Shown here one piece after another: positions 16,489-24,445 of a stretch of 64,000 nt of DNA. The position numbers were made by a program, and so were the translations under genes. This stretch comes from Candidatus Zixiibacteriota bacterium (GTDB lineage Bacteria > Zixibacteria > MSB-5A5 > GN15 > FEB-12), in NCBI GenBank assembly GCA_034439475.1, contig JAWXAN010000042.1, forward strand, positions 128,765-192,764, written 5' to 3'. The notes beneath the pieces were generated by a model. The model had not been told where the DNA came from and ran no database searches. It saw only the letters and a program-made list of their open reading frames with translations. Positions within the stretch are counted from its first letter, which is position 1; each line of letters opens with the position of its first letter.

Positions 16489-17577
16489 ATGAATAAGCGC
16501 GTATTGGTTGGCATGTCCGGCGGTGTGGATTCTTCGGTCGCCGCTCTGTTGTTGAAACAGCAGGGTTACGAAGTCATCGGGGCGCATATGAAGCTGTGGG
16601 ATTATGTCGAAGTCGGGGGTGATATCCACAAGGATGGGCGCTGTTGCACGATCGATTCTATTACAGACTGCCGTTTTGTGTGCGATAAAATCGGCGCCCC
16701 CTTTTATGTCCTCAATCTCTCCCGGCATTTTAAAGAGCAGGTTATCGATAATTTTGTCTCAGAGTACAAGGCCGGACGCACACCTAATCCATGCGTTCGC
16801 TGTAATTCTGAAGTGAAATGGGATGAATTTTTGATGAAAGCAAAATCTCTTGGCTGCGATTACATCGCGACCGGGCATTATGCCATCGTCGGGCAGAATT
16901 CGGAAAACCGCTGGCAATTGCAAAAAGGGATTGATTCAACGCGTGACCAGTCCTATGTACTCTGGGGGCTAAAACAAGAGGCGCTTGCTCGGACACTGAT
17001 GCCGCTGGGTGGGATGCTTAAATCAGAAGTACGCGCTATCGCTCGCCAGTTTGACCTCCGAACAGCAGCAAAGCCTGAATCGCGCGAGATCTGTTTTGTA
17101 TCTGACAATAACTATCGTCGTTTCCTGACAGATTTTGAGGCACGGCGAGGGAATGCATTTGAGACTGGTGATATTGTCCACGTCGATGGAAAAACTCTCG
17201 GGCGTCACAATGGGACGGCTTTCTACACTATCGGTCAGCGCAAGGGGCTCGGCATTACCCATCCGACTCCGCTTTATGTGCAGGAGATTGACACGGTGGC
17301 CAACCAAGTGATTGTCGGAGACAACGACACGCTATATAAATCTGAGACGGTTGTAGACAGTATGAATTGGATGGCGATTCATCCCAAAAGCGAACCGTTT
17401 GAGGCCGAGGTGAAGATCCGTTATTTGGCTGAGCCCGCTCGGGCCATTATAACCCCAATGTCGGACTCCCAGGCAGCCATTTCCTTTACCGACAGCCAGC
17501 GCGCTATCACACCGGGGCAGTCGGTCGCTTTCTATCGGGGGGATGTCCTGCTCGGTGGCGGATTAATCGTCAGCTAA
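16489..17577 (+). CDS. mnmA: tRNA-specific 2-thiouridylase
   Basis: The 362-residue enzyme adenylates and thiolates U34 of Lys, Glu and Gln tRNAs. It shows the ATP pyrophosphatase loop GMSGGVDSSVAALLL at the N-terminus, the first catalytic Cys in NPCVRCNSEVKW (about residue 100) and the second in SREICFVSDNNYRRFL (about 200), plus FYTIGQRKGLGI. ATG 16489 was chosen over a TTG at 16477 because the N-terminus then matches the family. It lies 39 bases after the cysteine desulfurase stop and very probably shares its transcript. Length is typical. Confidence 0.93.
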   Translation: MNKRVLVGMSGGVDSSVAALLLKQQGYEVIGAHMKLWDYVEVGGDIHKDGRCCTIDSITDCRFVCDKIGAPFYVLNLSRHFKEQVIDNFVSEYKAGRTPNPCVRCNSEVKWDEFLMKAKSLGCDYIATGHYAIVGQNSENRWQLQKGIDSTRDQSYVLWGLKQEALARTLMPLGGMLKSEVRAIARQFDLRTAAKPESREICFVSDNNYRRFLTDFEARRGNAFETGDIVHVDGKTLGRHNGTAFYTIGQRKGLGITHPTPLYVQEIDTVANQVIVGDNDTLYKSETVVDSMNWMAIHPKSEPFEAEVKIRYLAEPARAIITPMSDSQAAISFTDSQRAITPGQSVAFYRGDVLLGGGLIVS

Positions 17578-17825
17578 GCGACAGTTCGCTAATGTTCTTT
17601 CGTTTTCCAAAACAACTTTAAGACCATAAGCAACACAGACATCATTTGGGTATGAACTATATTCTCATACTTTCGATTGGTTTTGAGAAGAAAATGAGAA
17701 TTAGCGGGTAAGTGTGTCCGGAGTATGTGGCTGATATTGACCACATTTCTTGTTGATTGAAGCCCTGAGTAGTTATACCATCAAAAATTGTATAACCAAA
17801 ACCAGTACGGGGTGTAAAAGAGAAT

Positions 17826-20657
17826 ATGAAACGATTTCTGAAAATAGCTGCTTGGACACTCGGCATTGTGCTGGGTTTATTTGTGCTCTTAATAATCGGT
17901 ATAAAGCTATTCTATCCGATGGAGAAAGCGAAGGCTTTCGCCATCGAAAAAGGTATTGAGGCTCTTGGGCGGCCTATTACCATCGGCGAAGTTGACCTCT
18001 CTATTTGGGGCGGACTGGGTGTTAATCTTAAAGAGGTTGGCATCGGCAACCCGCCTGAAATAAGCGATGAGCAAGAATTGTTGACTGCTGAAGCTATAGA
18101 TGTAAAGCTTCAATTATTGCCCCTGTTGACGGGAAACTTTCGCATCGACAAATTTATAGTGGATCGGCCAGTAATTTACATGGTCAAACAGGCCGATGGC
18201 TTCACTAATTACTCGTTTGAGACTGCCGATTCTTCGCTGCCGCCGGAAGCCGCCAATCTTCCTGATGAGCAGAAGGCCGCGGCGGCAATCGTGTCATTTG
18301 ATGAACTCGAAATAAAAGATGGATTGTTTGTTTTTCAGAATGACTCATCGAATACAACACTGACAATCAATGGTCTCGACCTAACCAGTTCTTTACAGAC
18401 GCCATCGCAGAGTGTCTATAACTCCTCGGGTAAATTTAGCACTGACAGCCTGTCTATGAGCGGCGATGATGGCTTTTCATTGAGCGCAGTAAGTTTGAAT
18501 TACGAGGCCGGTTATGACCTTGAGGCCCGTCAATTGCTTGTCGACCGCGCAGATCTTGTTGTTGGCGGCTCGGTCATGCGCTTTACCGGACAAATAAATG
18601 ATCCAGCGGAGAATATGAAGGCCAAGGGAAATCTCATTGCTGACGATATTTCGATTTCGGATATGTTTGCCATTCTTCCGTCGAAACGCCAAGCGATGTT
18701 TGAGGACTATAATGTCAATGGCCGATTCTCCATGAATTTGGACTTCACCTACGACAGCGCTGCTGTACCTGCGGTGGGGTACTCAGGAACTGTGGTCCTC
18801 AATGATATAGCCATGTCAAAAGAAGGGATATCCGGAAAGCTTGAGATGCAAAAAGCCCTCCTTGATATCAAGCCCGATAATTTACGGTTCAATATTGAGG
18901 ATGGTCGATTTGATGGTCAGCCGCTTCGCGGTTATCTGGCGGTTGATAATTTCTCGAATCCATCAATTGCCGGAGAACTCGCCGGGTCACTAAATCTTGC
19001 CTTTGTGCAGCCATTTTTGCCCACAAAAAACAATCACCAGATAAGCGGTCAATCTCATTTCAATATCCAATTTTCTGGAAAGCTGAAACAAGTCCAGGCA
19101 ATCGACTTTTCCGGAACGCTTAAAGTTGAGAATGGGACCTACTCGTCAGAGATGGTCCCCGAGCCGATAGATGATTTGGCTCTTGATATATTTATGGACA
19201 GAGAAGTGCTGACAATCAACGCATTAAGCGGCAATTTTCCGTCCGGCCAATTCAGTCTCACCGGCCGCGTTGAAGATTTTATTCCTTACATGCTGGCTGA
19301 CTCGGTACAAGCACTGGCTATTTCTCCTATTCTCGATGGTCAGTTTAAGGGAGAGGTTAGCATGAAGATGGCCGAGAAGTATCTTCCGCCTAACGGAAAG
19401 CCTGAACTTGATGGACGGTTGGTAATGGATATGCGTGTGCGTGGCCCTATCTCGAGACCTGCCGAACTACGACCCGCAGGGAAATTATCAATTATCGATG
19501 CCTCATACAACGATTCGCTTCTGCCCGAACCGATTAAAAAGCTCAACGCCGAAATGTTGATAAATTATGACACGATTACGGTGCAGAGGATGGATGTTCA
19601 GTTTACCTCGAGCGATGTATCATTCAACGGTCGACTGACTAAACCATTCCCGTATCTTTTGCCGATACAGGACTTAAATCGCTCCCAAATGCAAAAGCCG
19701 TTCTTCTCTTTCACACTCTCATCCAACCGGTTCGACTTTGATAAGCTCTTTCCTGAGGCTGCCCCCGGAACGGAAAGCAATCGCGCCAGTGCCGCTCCCG
19801 ATTCTGTTTCAATGATACTTCTGCCTGATATTGATGGACAAGGGACATTTTCGATTGATACGCTTATCTATTCAAAGATTGATTTCACTCAGATAACCGG
19901 CAAAGTGAAAATCTATGACAGAAAGATTGAGTGTTACGATGTGAACGGGAAAGCCTACTCTGGTTCAGTCGCTGGAACCACTATCATTGACCTGAACGAT
20001 ATGTCGGCCCCTGGCTATTCGGGTGAATTCACAGCATCGCAAATTGAGGCCAATGATTTTCTGACTCGATTCACAAAATTTGGCGGCCACCTCTTTGGAA
20101 AAGTTAATCTTCAAGGCGCATACAATGCAAAAGGCTGGGAGCCTGAGCAATTTCTCAATTCGCTGACATTGAATGGCGAGGGAGATGTTGACAATGGGAA
20201 GCTTGTACTTTCGGGAGAGATATTGTCTACATTTAACAGTCTGGCAGACAAGCTTGGAATTGCATTCGACAAAGAGCAGGCCCTCAAAGATCTGTCGACC
20301 TTAATCAAGGTAGAAGATGGCAAGGTGCAAGTGAGCAATCTCAAAACCACCCTTGGCAGTCTTGGTAATGTCTCGATTGGCGGATTCTACGGTTTTGACG
20401 GTCAAATCGGATATACAGGGACTATTGACCTCAGTCGCGAGGCCGCTGAAAGTCTATCTTCCAGAGGCGGAGTGCTCGGTGGCCTCGCCTCGGTACTTAA
20501 AAATAAAGAAACAGCGAGTATCCGGCTGCCCCTAAAAATAGGAGGTACTTTAGACAAACCTGTTGTGGCTATCGATTACAACGCTCTGACAAATTCTCTC
20601 AAAGAGGGCCTTGGCGCAGAGGCTGGCGGACTGCTTCAGAAGCTTTTCAAGAAATAG
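17826..20657 (+). CDS. AsmA-family periplasmic bridge-like protein
   Basis: The 943-residue protein has one N-terminal membrane helix (about residues 8-30) and a long beta-rich periplasmic part. The start FYPMEKAKAFAIEKGIEALG and RPITIGEVDLSIWGGLGVNL is typical of AsmA, with IGNPPEISDEQELLTAEAID after it; the AsmA C-terminal domain with GEGDVDNGKLVLSGE (about 790) and VEDGKVQVSNLKTTLGSLG (about 825-843) is also visible. AsmA-like proteins are thought to move phospholipid between inner and outer membrane. It stands alone, 248 bases after mnmA and 170 before the next gene. ATG 17826 is preceded by AAGAGAA. Confidence 0.82.
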   Translation: MKRFLKIAAWTLGIVLGLFVLLIIGIKLFYPMEKAKAFAIEKGIEALGRPITIGEVDLSIWGGLGVNLKEVGIGNPPEISDEQELLTAEAIDVKLQLLPLLTGNFRIDKFIVDRPVIYMVKQADGFTNYSFETADSSLPPEAANLPDEQKAAAAIVSFDELEIKDGLFVFQNDSSNTTLTINGLDLTSSLQTPSQSVYNSSGKFSTDSLSMSGDDGFSLSAVSLNYEAGYDLEARQLLVDRADLVVGGSVMRFTGQINDPAENMKAKGNLIADDISISDMFAILPSKRQAMFEDYNVNGRFSMNLDFTYDSAAVPAVGYSGTVVLNDIAMSKEGISGKLEMQKALLDIKPDNLRFNIEDGRFDGQPLRGYLAVDNFSNPSIAGELAGSLNLAFVQPFLPTKNNHQISGQSHFNIQFSGKLKQVQAIDFSGTLKVENGTYSSEMVPEPIDDLALDIFMDREVLTINALSGNFPSGQFSLTGRVEDFIPYMLADSVQALAISPILDGQFKGEVSMKMAEKYLPPNGKPELDGRLVMDMRVRGPISRPAELRPAGKLSIIDASYNDSLLPEPIKKLNAEMLINYDTITVQRMDVQFTSSDVSFNGRLTKPFPYLLPIQDLNRSQMQKPFFSFTLSSNRFDFDKLFPEAAPGTESNRASAAPDSVSMILLPDIDGQGTFSIDTLIYSKIDFTQITGKVKIYDRKIECYDVNGKAYSGSVAGTTIIDLNDMSAPGYSGEFTASQIEANDFLTRFTKFGGHLFGKVNLQGAYNAKGWEPEQFLNSLTLNGEGDVDNGKLVLSGEILSTFNSLADKLGIAFDKEQALKDLSTLIKVEDGKVQVSNLKTTLGSLGNVSIGGFYGFDGQIGYTGTIDLSREAAESLSSRGGVLGGLASVLKNKETASIRLPLKIGGTLDKPVVAIDYNALTNSLKEGLGAEAGGLLQKLFKK

Positions 20658-20827
20658 ATATCCCCCGGAAAATCGATTTAAGGTTTAGCGCCATTCCTAT
20701 TGTAAAAAATTAATCTCTACTACTGCCATTTTAGCTCAATATTCTGGTCTTATTAGCCGATGATATTTGAAGAGAGAAAGAATCATAGATTGTTTAGCAT
20801 CATGCATATTTTTAGCCCGGGGATGCG

Positions 20828-21841
20828 ATGTCAAAAGAGCAGACAAAAACGCCCGAAACGACTGCCGTGGAACCTCGAGGGGTCAAACGCTGCGCGGTCT
20901 GCAAAATCGATCTCAAGGGACGATTTGTTCTGGTCAATGACGAGGCCGAACGGATTATTGGTCTCACAAAAGAGGAACTGTTTGGCAGATTCCTCTCCGA
21001 ATTTTTGCTTGAATCCGACCGTCAGATAATTCAGCAAATACTCCGACAACGCAACCATTATGACAGCTTTTTTGAGACAACGCACGTAACACTTATTGAT
21101 ACCAAACAAAATCCACTCGTTGCCAAGATTTTCATATCGCTCAATTACATTGCTGGTAATCCCGCGAATTACCAAATAATTTTTAGCGTGGACGAGGAAG
21201 AATTGGCATCCGGCCGGTCTCTCCACACGACAATTATCAGCCGCAGCCTGCTTCATAGACTGGCTCGAATAACACCGTCCAATCAGTGGGCAGAAGTCTC
21301 GAAACTCATCATCGAATTTGGTTCCATCCAGACCGTACTTGTATACTCTCTCAATGCCAAACACTCCCTCACTCCAATTGCGGCTGTCTCAGTTATTGGT
21401 GACAGCCTTGACTCATGCGCGTCCAGATTTCCGACGGGAAAGCTTCATACATTTGCGGCATCGTCTGGGACTTCGTATAGCTGCACGAACGATGAAGATG
21501 TCAGACTGTCCATCGAGCGGGAAGGTGCCGCGCCACATGAATTTGTGACGGTTTTAAAGAGCGCAGACATGGAAAGTGTCCTCCTGCGCATTGTCTTTGA
21601 GGCCGGAACAGAGTCTGCTGAAATCATTGAACTGGTCGGCCTTGCTCAAGCAGTCATGCGCTTCGTCGGTGCTGGCGGCCAGTCACAAATTAAAACAGGT
21701 TCGAATCAGCTGGCTCCATCGCTCCTGGTAATCACTGAAAAACTTGTCAGTGACCTTGGTGGTCATATGGAAGTGCATCAACAAGAGGGCGAAGGCATAC
21801 TTGTGACATATCAATTGCCTGCGGCCGCAGACAGTAAATAA
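20828..21841 (+). CDS. PAS-domain protein with degenerate kinase-like tail
   Basis: The 337-residue protein has a PAS domain at about residues 18-125 (LKGRFVLVNDEAERIIGLTK, then ELFGRFLSEFLL). A middle region resembles no family I can name. The tail, TEKLVSDLGGHMEVHQQEGE followed by GILVTYQLP, looks like the last strands of a histidine-kinase ATPase domain. The ATP-binding N, G1 and G2 boxes are not recognisable, so kinase activity is unlikely. It is soluble, with no membrane helix. Only 8 bases separate it from the next gene, which carries a histidine-kinase H-box without an ATPase domain. Confidence 0.6.
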   Translation: MSKEQTKTPETTAVEPRGVKRCAVCKIDLKGRFVLVNDEAERIIGLTKEELFGRFLSEFLLESDRQIIQQILRQRNHYDSFFETTHVTLIDTKQNPLVAKIFISLNYIAGNPANYQIIFSVDEEELASGRSLHTTIISRSLLHRLARITPSNQWAEVSKLIIEFGSIQTVLVYSLNAKHSLTPIAAVSVIGDSLDSCASRFPTGKLHTFAASSGTSYSCTNDEDVRLSIEREGAAPHEFVTVLKSADMESVLLRIVFEAGTESAEIIELVGLAQAVMRFVGAGGQSQIKTGSNQLAPSLLVITEKLVSDLGGHMEVHQQEGEGILVTYQLPAAADSK

Positions 21842-21849
21842 TAAATTCC

Positions 21850-22563
21850 ATGCGCATTTTAGTTCTCGAAAACAACCGCTATCATTCCCTGCTGATGGAG
21901 CGCGAACTGAGCAAACGCTATCCTGAGTGGGTTGTCTCGTTTTTTACCTCGGCCAACGCCGCTTTGGAAGAATTGACCCTTGCTCACTACGACGTATGTG
22001 TTGCAAGCATTTCTCTTTTAGGCAATAGACTCGATACAATGGTTGATGTGGTATCGGCTTATAATGGATCGACACAATCACTCATTTTTCTATCGACCTG
22101 CACAGAAGAAAGTAAGAGAGTCGCACATATTCATAACAGTCATTCCTTGATGAAAAACGAGTTCTTCTACCTTAGACTGCCAAACATTATTGACATGATT
22201 CTTGTGAAACTTCAGGGCGAAGCAACACATAATGAATTTGCAGAAGCAAGGGTGACGCCGGGTGTGGTCGTTATCCCGGTCGGCAAGAACGCTCTGGCCC
22301 ACGAAATGAATAACCCGCTCATGGCAATTCTTGGAATGGCGGAGTTGCTTGCTTCACCTCAATACCACCTTTCACCATCGGTAGAGAAGAAAACATCTTC
22401 CATCTATCACTCCGCACTGCGTATCCAATCATCGGTGGAACGACTTATCGTTATGAACGAGGGCGCTTTACAGCCCCCTACGTCATCGACCATTGGACCC
22501 GCATCGCCTTTGAAAAGAACCTCTCGTCTCCGGAAATCAGAGCCCCTCAAGATTATAAGTTGA
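21850..22563 (+). CDS. Degenerate receiver fused to HisKA-like dimerisation domain
   Basis: The 237-residue protein begins like a response-regulator receiver (MRILVLENNRYHSLLMEREL) but the phosphoacceptor Asp position reads YDVCVASISLLG instead of the usual YDxxLxDxxLPG, so the acidic residue is lost. After residue about 125 it has a clear H-box, ALAHEMNNPLMAILGMAELL (His about 151), of the HisKA dimerisation domain, and a second helix. No ATPase domain follows; the protein ends in a basic tail. A phosphorylatable His without a kinase resembles a phosphotransfer or decoy dimerisation protein. It probably works with the preceding PAS protein. Confidence 0.6.
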   Translation: MRILVLENNRYHSLLMERELSKRYPEWVVSFFTSANAALEELTLAHYDVCVASISLLGNRLDTMVDVVSAYNGSTQSLIFLSTCTEESKRVAHIHNSHSLMKNEFFYLRLPNIIDMILVKLQGEATHNEFAEARVTPGVVVIPVGKNALAHEMNNPLMAILGMAELLASPQYHLSPSVEKKTSSIYHSALRIQSSVERLIVMNEGALQPPTSSTIGPASPLKRTSRLRKSEPLKIIS

Positions 22564-22618
22564 CATTCTCGGTCATATCTCTATATTTGCGCCCTTTATT
22601 CCATAAGGGTACTTATAT

Positions 22619-23494
22619 ATGTATTCGATGACCGGGTTCGGGCGTGCCGAACTAAAAAGCCGCAAAGAAAAGTTTCTGGTTGAGATATCAACCGTGAATA
22701 ATCGTTTTTTGGAGTTCTCACTCCGCCTCCCGCGCCACCTTTCACCACTTGAAGCAAAAGTACGGCAGTTACTTAACGAACACCTCGAGCGCGGTAAAGT
22801 GCATTATTATCTATCCCTTGAGGATGCCGATGACGCACCAAAGAAATATCAGTTAAACACAACTGCCGCAACCGCCTATGCCAAGCAGATTCGACAATTG
22901 CAGAAAGAGCTCAAACTTACAGGCGAGTTGACTGTGTCTGACCTCCTTGTTTTCCCCCAAGTCGTTCAGGCTGACACTGAAGATGTGGATTTGGATGTCG
23001 TGTGGACTTCGCTTAAAAAAGTGACTGAGTCCGCGATCACTGAGTTAAACTCGATGCGGAAAAGCGAAGGACTGGCGATGGCCGCCGATATGAAAAAGCG
23101 GCTTGACCTTATGGCTAAATTGGTTGATACAATTGAAAAGACTGCTGAGAGTGCGGTTCCGAACTATGCGGAGAAACTGCGCCTGCGAATAAAAGAGCTC
23201 CTTGAAGTGCCGCTTCGTGAGTCAAGTAGGCTGGAAGAAGAGATTGCAATGTTTGCTGATCGCACCGATATCACAGAAGAATGCGTGCGCTTCCGCTCGC
23301 ATGTAGACCAGTACCGCCAAGCGTTAAAAGATAAGGAAGCCGTGGGGCGGCGCCTCAATTTCATTTTACAGGAAATGAACCGCGAGGCAAACACCATGGG
23401 TTCCAAATCGGCTGAGTTTGGCGTCTCAACTTTGGTTATATCGCTAAAAGAAGAACTCGAGAAAATTCGTGAGCTTGTTCAGAATGTCGAGTAG
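22619..23494 (+). CDS. yicC: YicC-family endoribonuclease-like protein
   Basis: The 291-residue product has the family's N-terminal MYSMTGFGRAELKSR and the C-terminal block GRRLNFILQEMNREANTMGS followed by KEELEKIRELVQNVE. YicC/YloC proteins are conserved RNA-cleaving enzymes linked to stationary-phase and small-RNA turnover. The gene is followed by gmk and rpoZ, an order conserved across many bacterial phyla. Length is typical (about 290). Confidence 0.9.
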   Translation: MYSMTGFGRAELKSRKEKFLVEISTVNNRFLEFSLRLPRHLSPLEAKVRQLLNEHLERGKVHYYLSLEDADDAPKKYQLNTTAATAYAKQIRQLQKELKLTGELTVSDLLVFPQVVQADTEDVDLDVVWTSLKKVTESAITELNSMRKSEGLAMAADMKKRLDLMAKLVDTIEKTAESAVPNYAEKLRLRIKELLEVPLRESSRLEEEIAMFADRTDITEECVRFRSHVDQYRQALKDKEAVGRRLNFILQEMNREANTMGSKSAEFGVSTLVISLKEELEKIRELVQNVE

Positions 23495-23512
23495 GCATCA
23501 GGGGATTCGGCG

Positions 23513-24142
23513 TTGAGCAGCAAAAAACTGGGTCGTCTTGTGATTCTGTCATCTCCGTCCGGGGGCGGAAAGACGTCGATCTGCCGTAAACTCCTGACTT
23601 CGACCCGAAAGAGATCAGGCTGGACGTTTTCAGTATCGTATACCACCCGTGCGCGTCGCAAGGGAGAGCGTGAGGGCCGAGAGTATTATTTCATCGATGA
23701 TGCTAAATTTCAGGAATTGGTAAGCAGAGACTTCTTCGCGGAACATTTTAAGGTGCACTTGTATAACTACGGAACCCCACGCCATCCGATTGACAGTGCT
23801 CGACGCTCAGGCGGAGTGATGTTGCTTGATGTTGACGTCCAAGGGGCGGCCCGTCTGAAACAGGCCTATCCTGATGCGATTGCGATTTTCATTTTACCCC
23901 CTTCGGCGGTTGCGCTGAAGAAAAGACTTCACCGGCGAGGAACCGAAACGAAGGAACAGCTCGCTTTGAGATTTCGGAACGCAACTAAAGAAATGCAGTC
24001 ATTTCGTGATTATGGATTTGATTATGCGGTAATAAATGACGACCTTAAAACCGCTGTCCAAAAAGTACTTGCCGTAATCGAGGCGCACCCCTGCCGGATT
24101 GAACGGCTTGACGAGGAACAATTAGCTAAACTCGCTCGTTAG
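23513..24142 (+). CDS. gmk: Guanylate kinase
   Basis: The 209-residue enzyme converts GMP to GDP with ATP. The P-loop SSPSGGGKTSICRKL is at residues about 11-25, the GMP-binding VSYTTRARRKGEREGREYYF at about 41-60, and MLLDVDVQGAARLKQ at about 103-117. The start is TTG at 23513, with a GGGGA ribosome site about 9 bases before it, 18 bases after yicC. No ATG is available near the family N-terminus. Confidence 0.94.
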   Translation: MSSKKLGRLVILSSPSGGGKTSICRKLLTSTRKRSGWTFSVSYTTRARRKGEREGREYYFIDDAKFQELVSRDFFAEHFKVHLYNYGTPRHPIDSARRSGGVMLLDVDVQGAARLKQAYPDAIAIFILPPSAVALKKRLHRRGTETKEQLALRFRNATKEMQSFRDYGFDYAVINDDLKTAVQKVLAVIEAHPCRIERLDEEQLAKLAR

Positions 24143-24166
24143 AGAGCGCATACAAGAGGAGAAATC

Positions 24167-24394
24167 ATGCCTTATCTGTCTATCGATGGCCTGGAAAAGG
24201 TCACCCGTAACCGGTATGAAGCCGTAATTATTGCCGCTCAACATGCCCGTCATCTTAACTCTCAGCGGCTACTCAAGATGGCAAAGCTTGAAGAAGGCGG
24301 CTCTTTCGACATTGACGGAAGAAAGATCACGATGGTCTCACTTCAGGATCTTATGGACGGCAAAGTAAAGTTTGTACGTCCGGAGTCGAAGTAA
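24167..24394 (+). CDS. rpoZ: RNA polymerase omega subunit
   Basis: The 75-residue protein matches RpoZ: a short N-terminus, NRYEAVIIAAQHARHLNSQR (the conserved helix that contacts beta-prime), and VSLQDLMDGKVKF at the end. It helps assemble RNA polymerase around the beta-prime subunit. A strong AGAGGAGA ribosome site precedes ATG 24167. It lies 24 bases after gmk, the usual gene order. Confidence 0.88.
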   Translation: MPYLSIDGLEKVTRNRYEAVIIAAQHARHLNSQRLLKMAKLEEGGSFDIDGRKITMVSLQDLMDGKVKFVRPESK

Positions 24395-24445
24395 GTACAA
24401 TAGGTCTCCTTAGGTAGTCGCTTACTTTCACACAGGAATGTGGTT

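Noticed and set aside
17578-17825. Promoter candidates TTGATT and TATACC before the AsmA-like gene
   Set aside because: Spacing is 15 bases and the boxes are imperfect; no candidate was clearly better than chance. The 248-base gap otherwise shows nothing I could assign.
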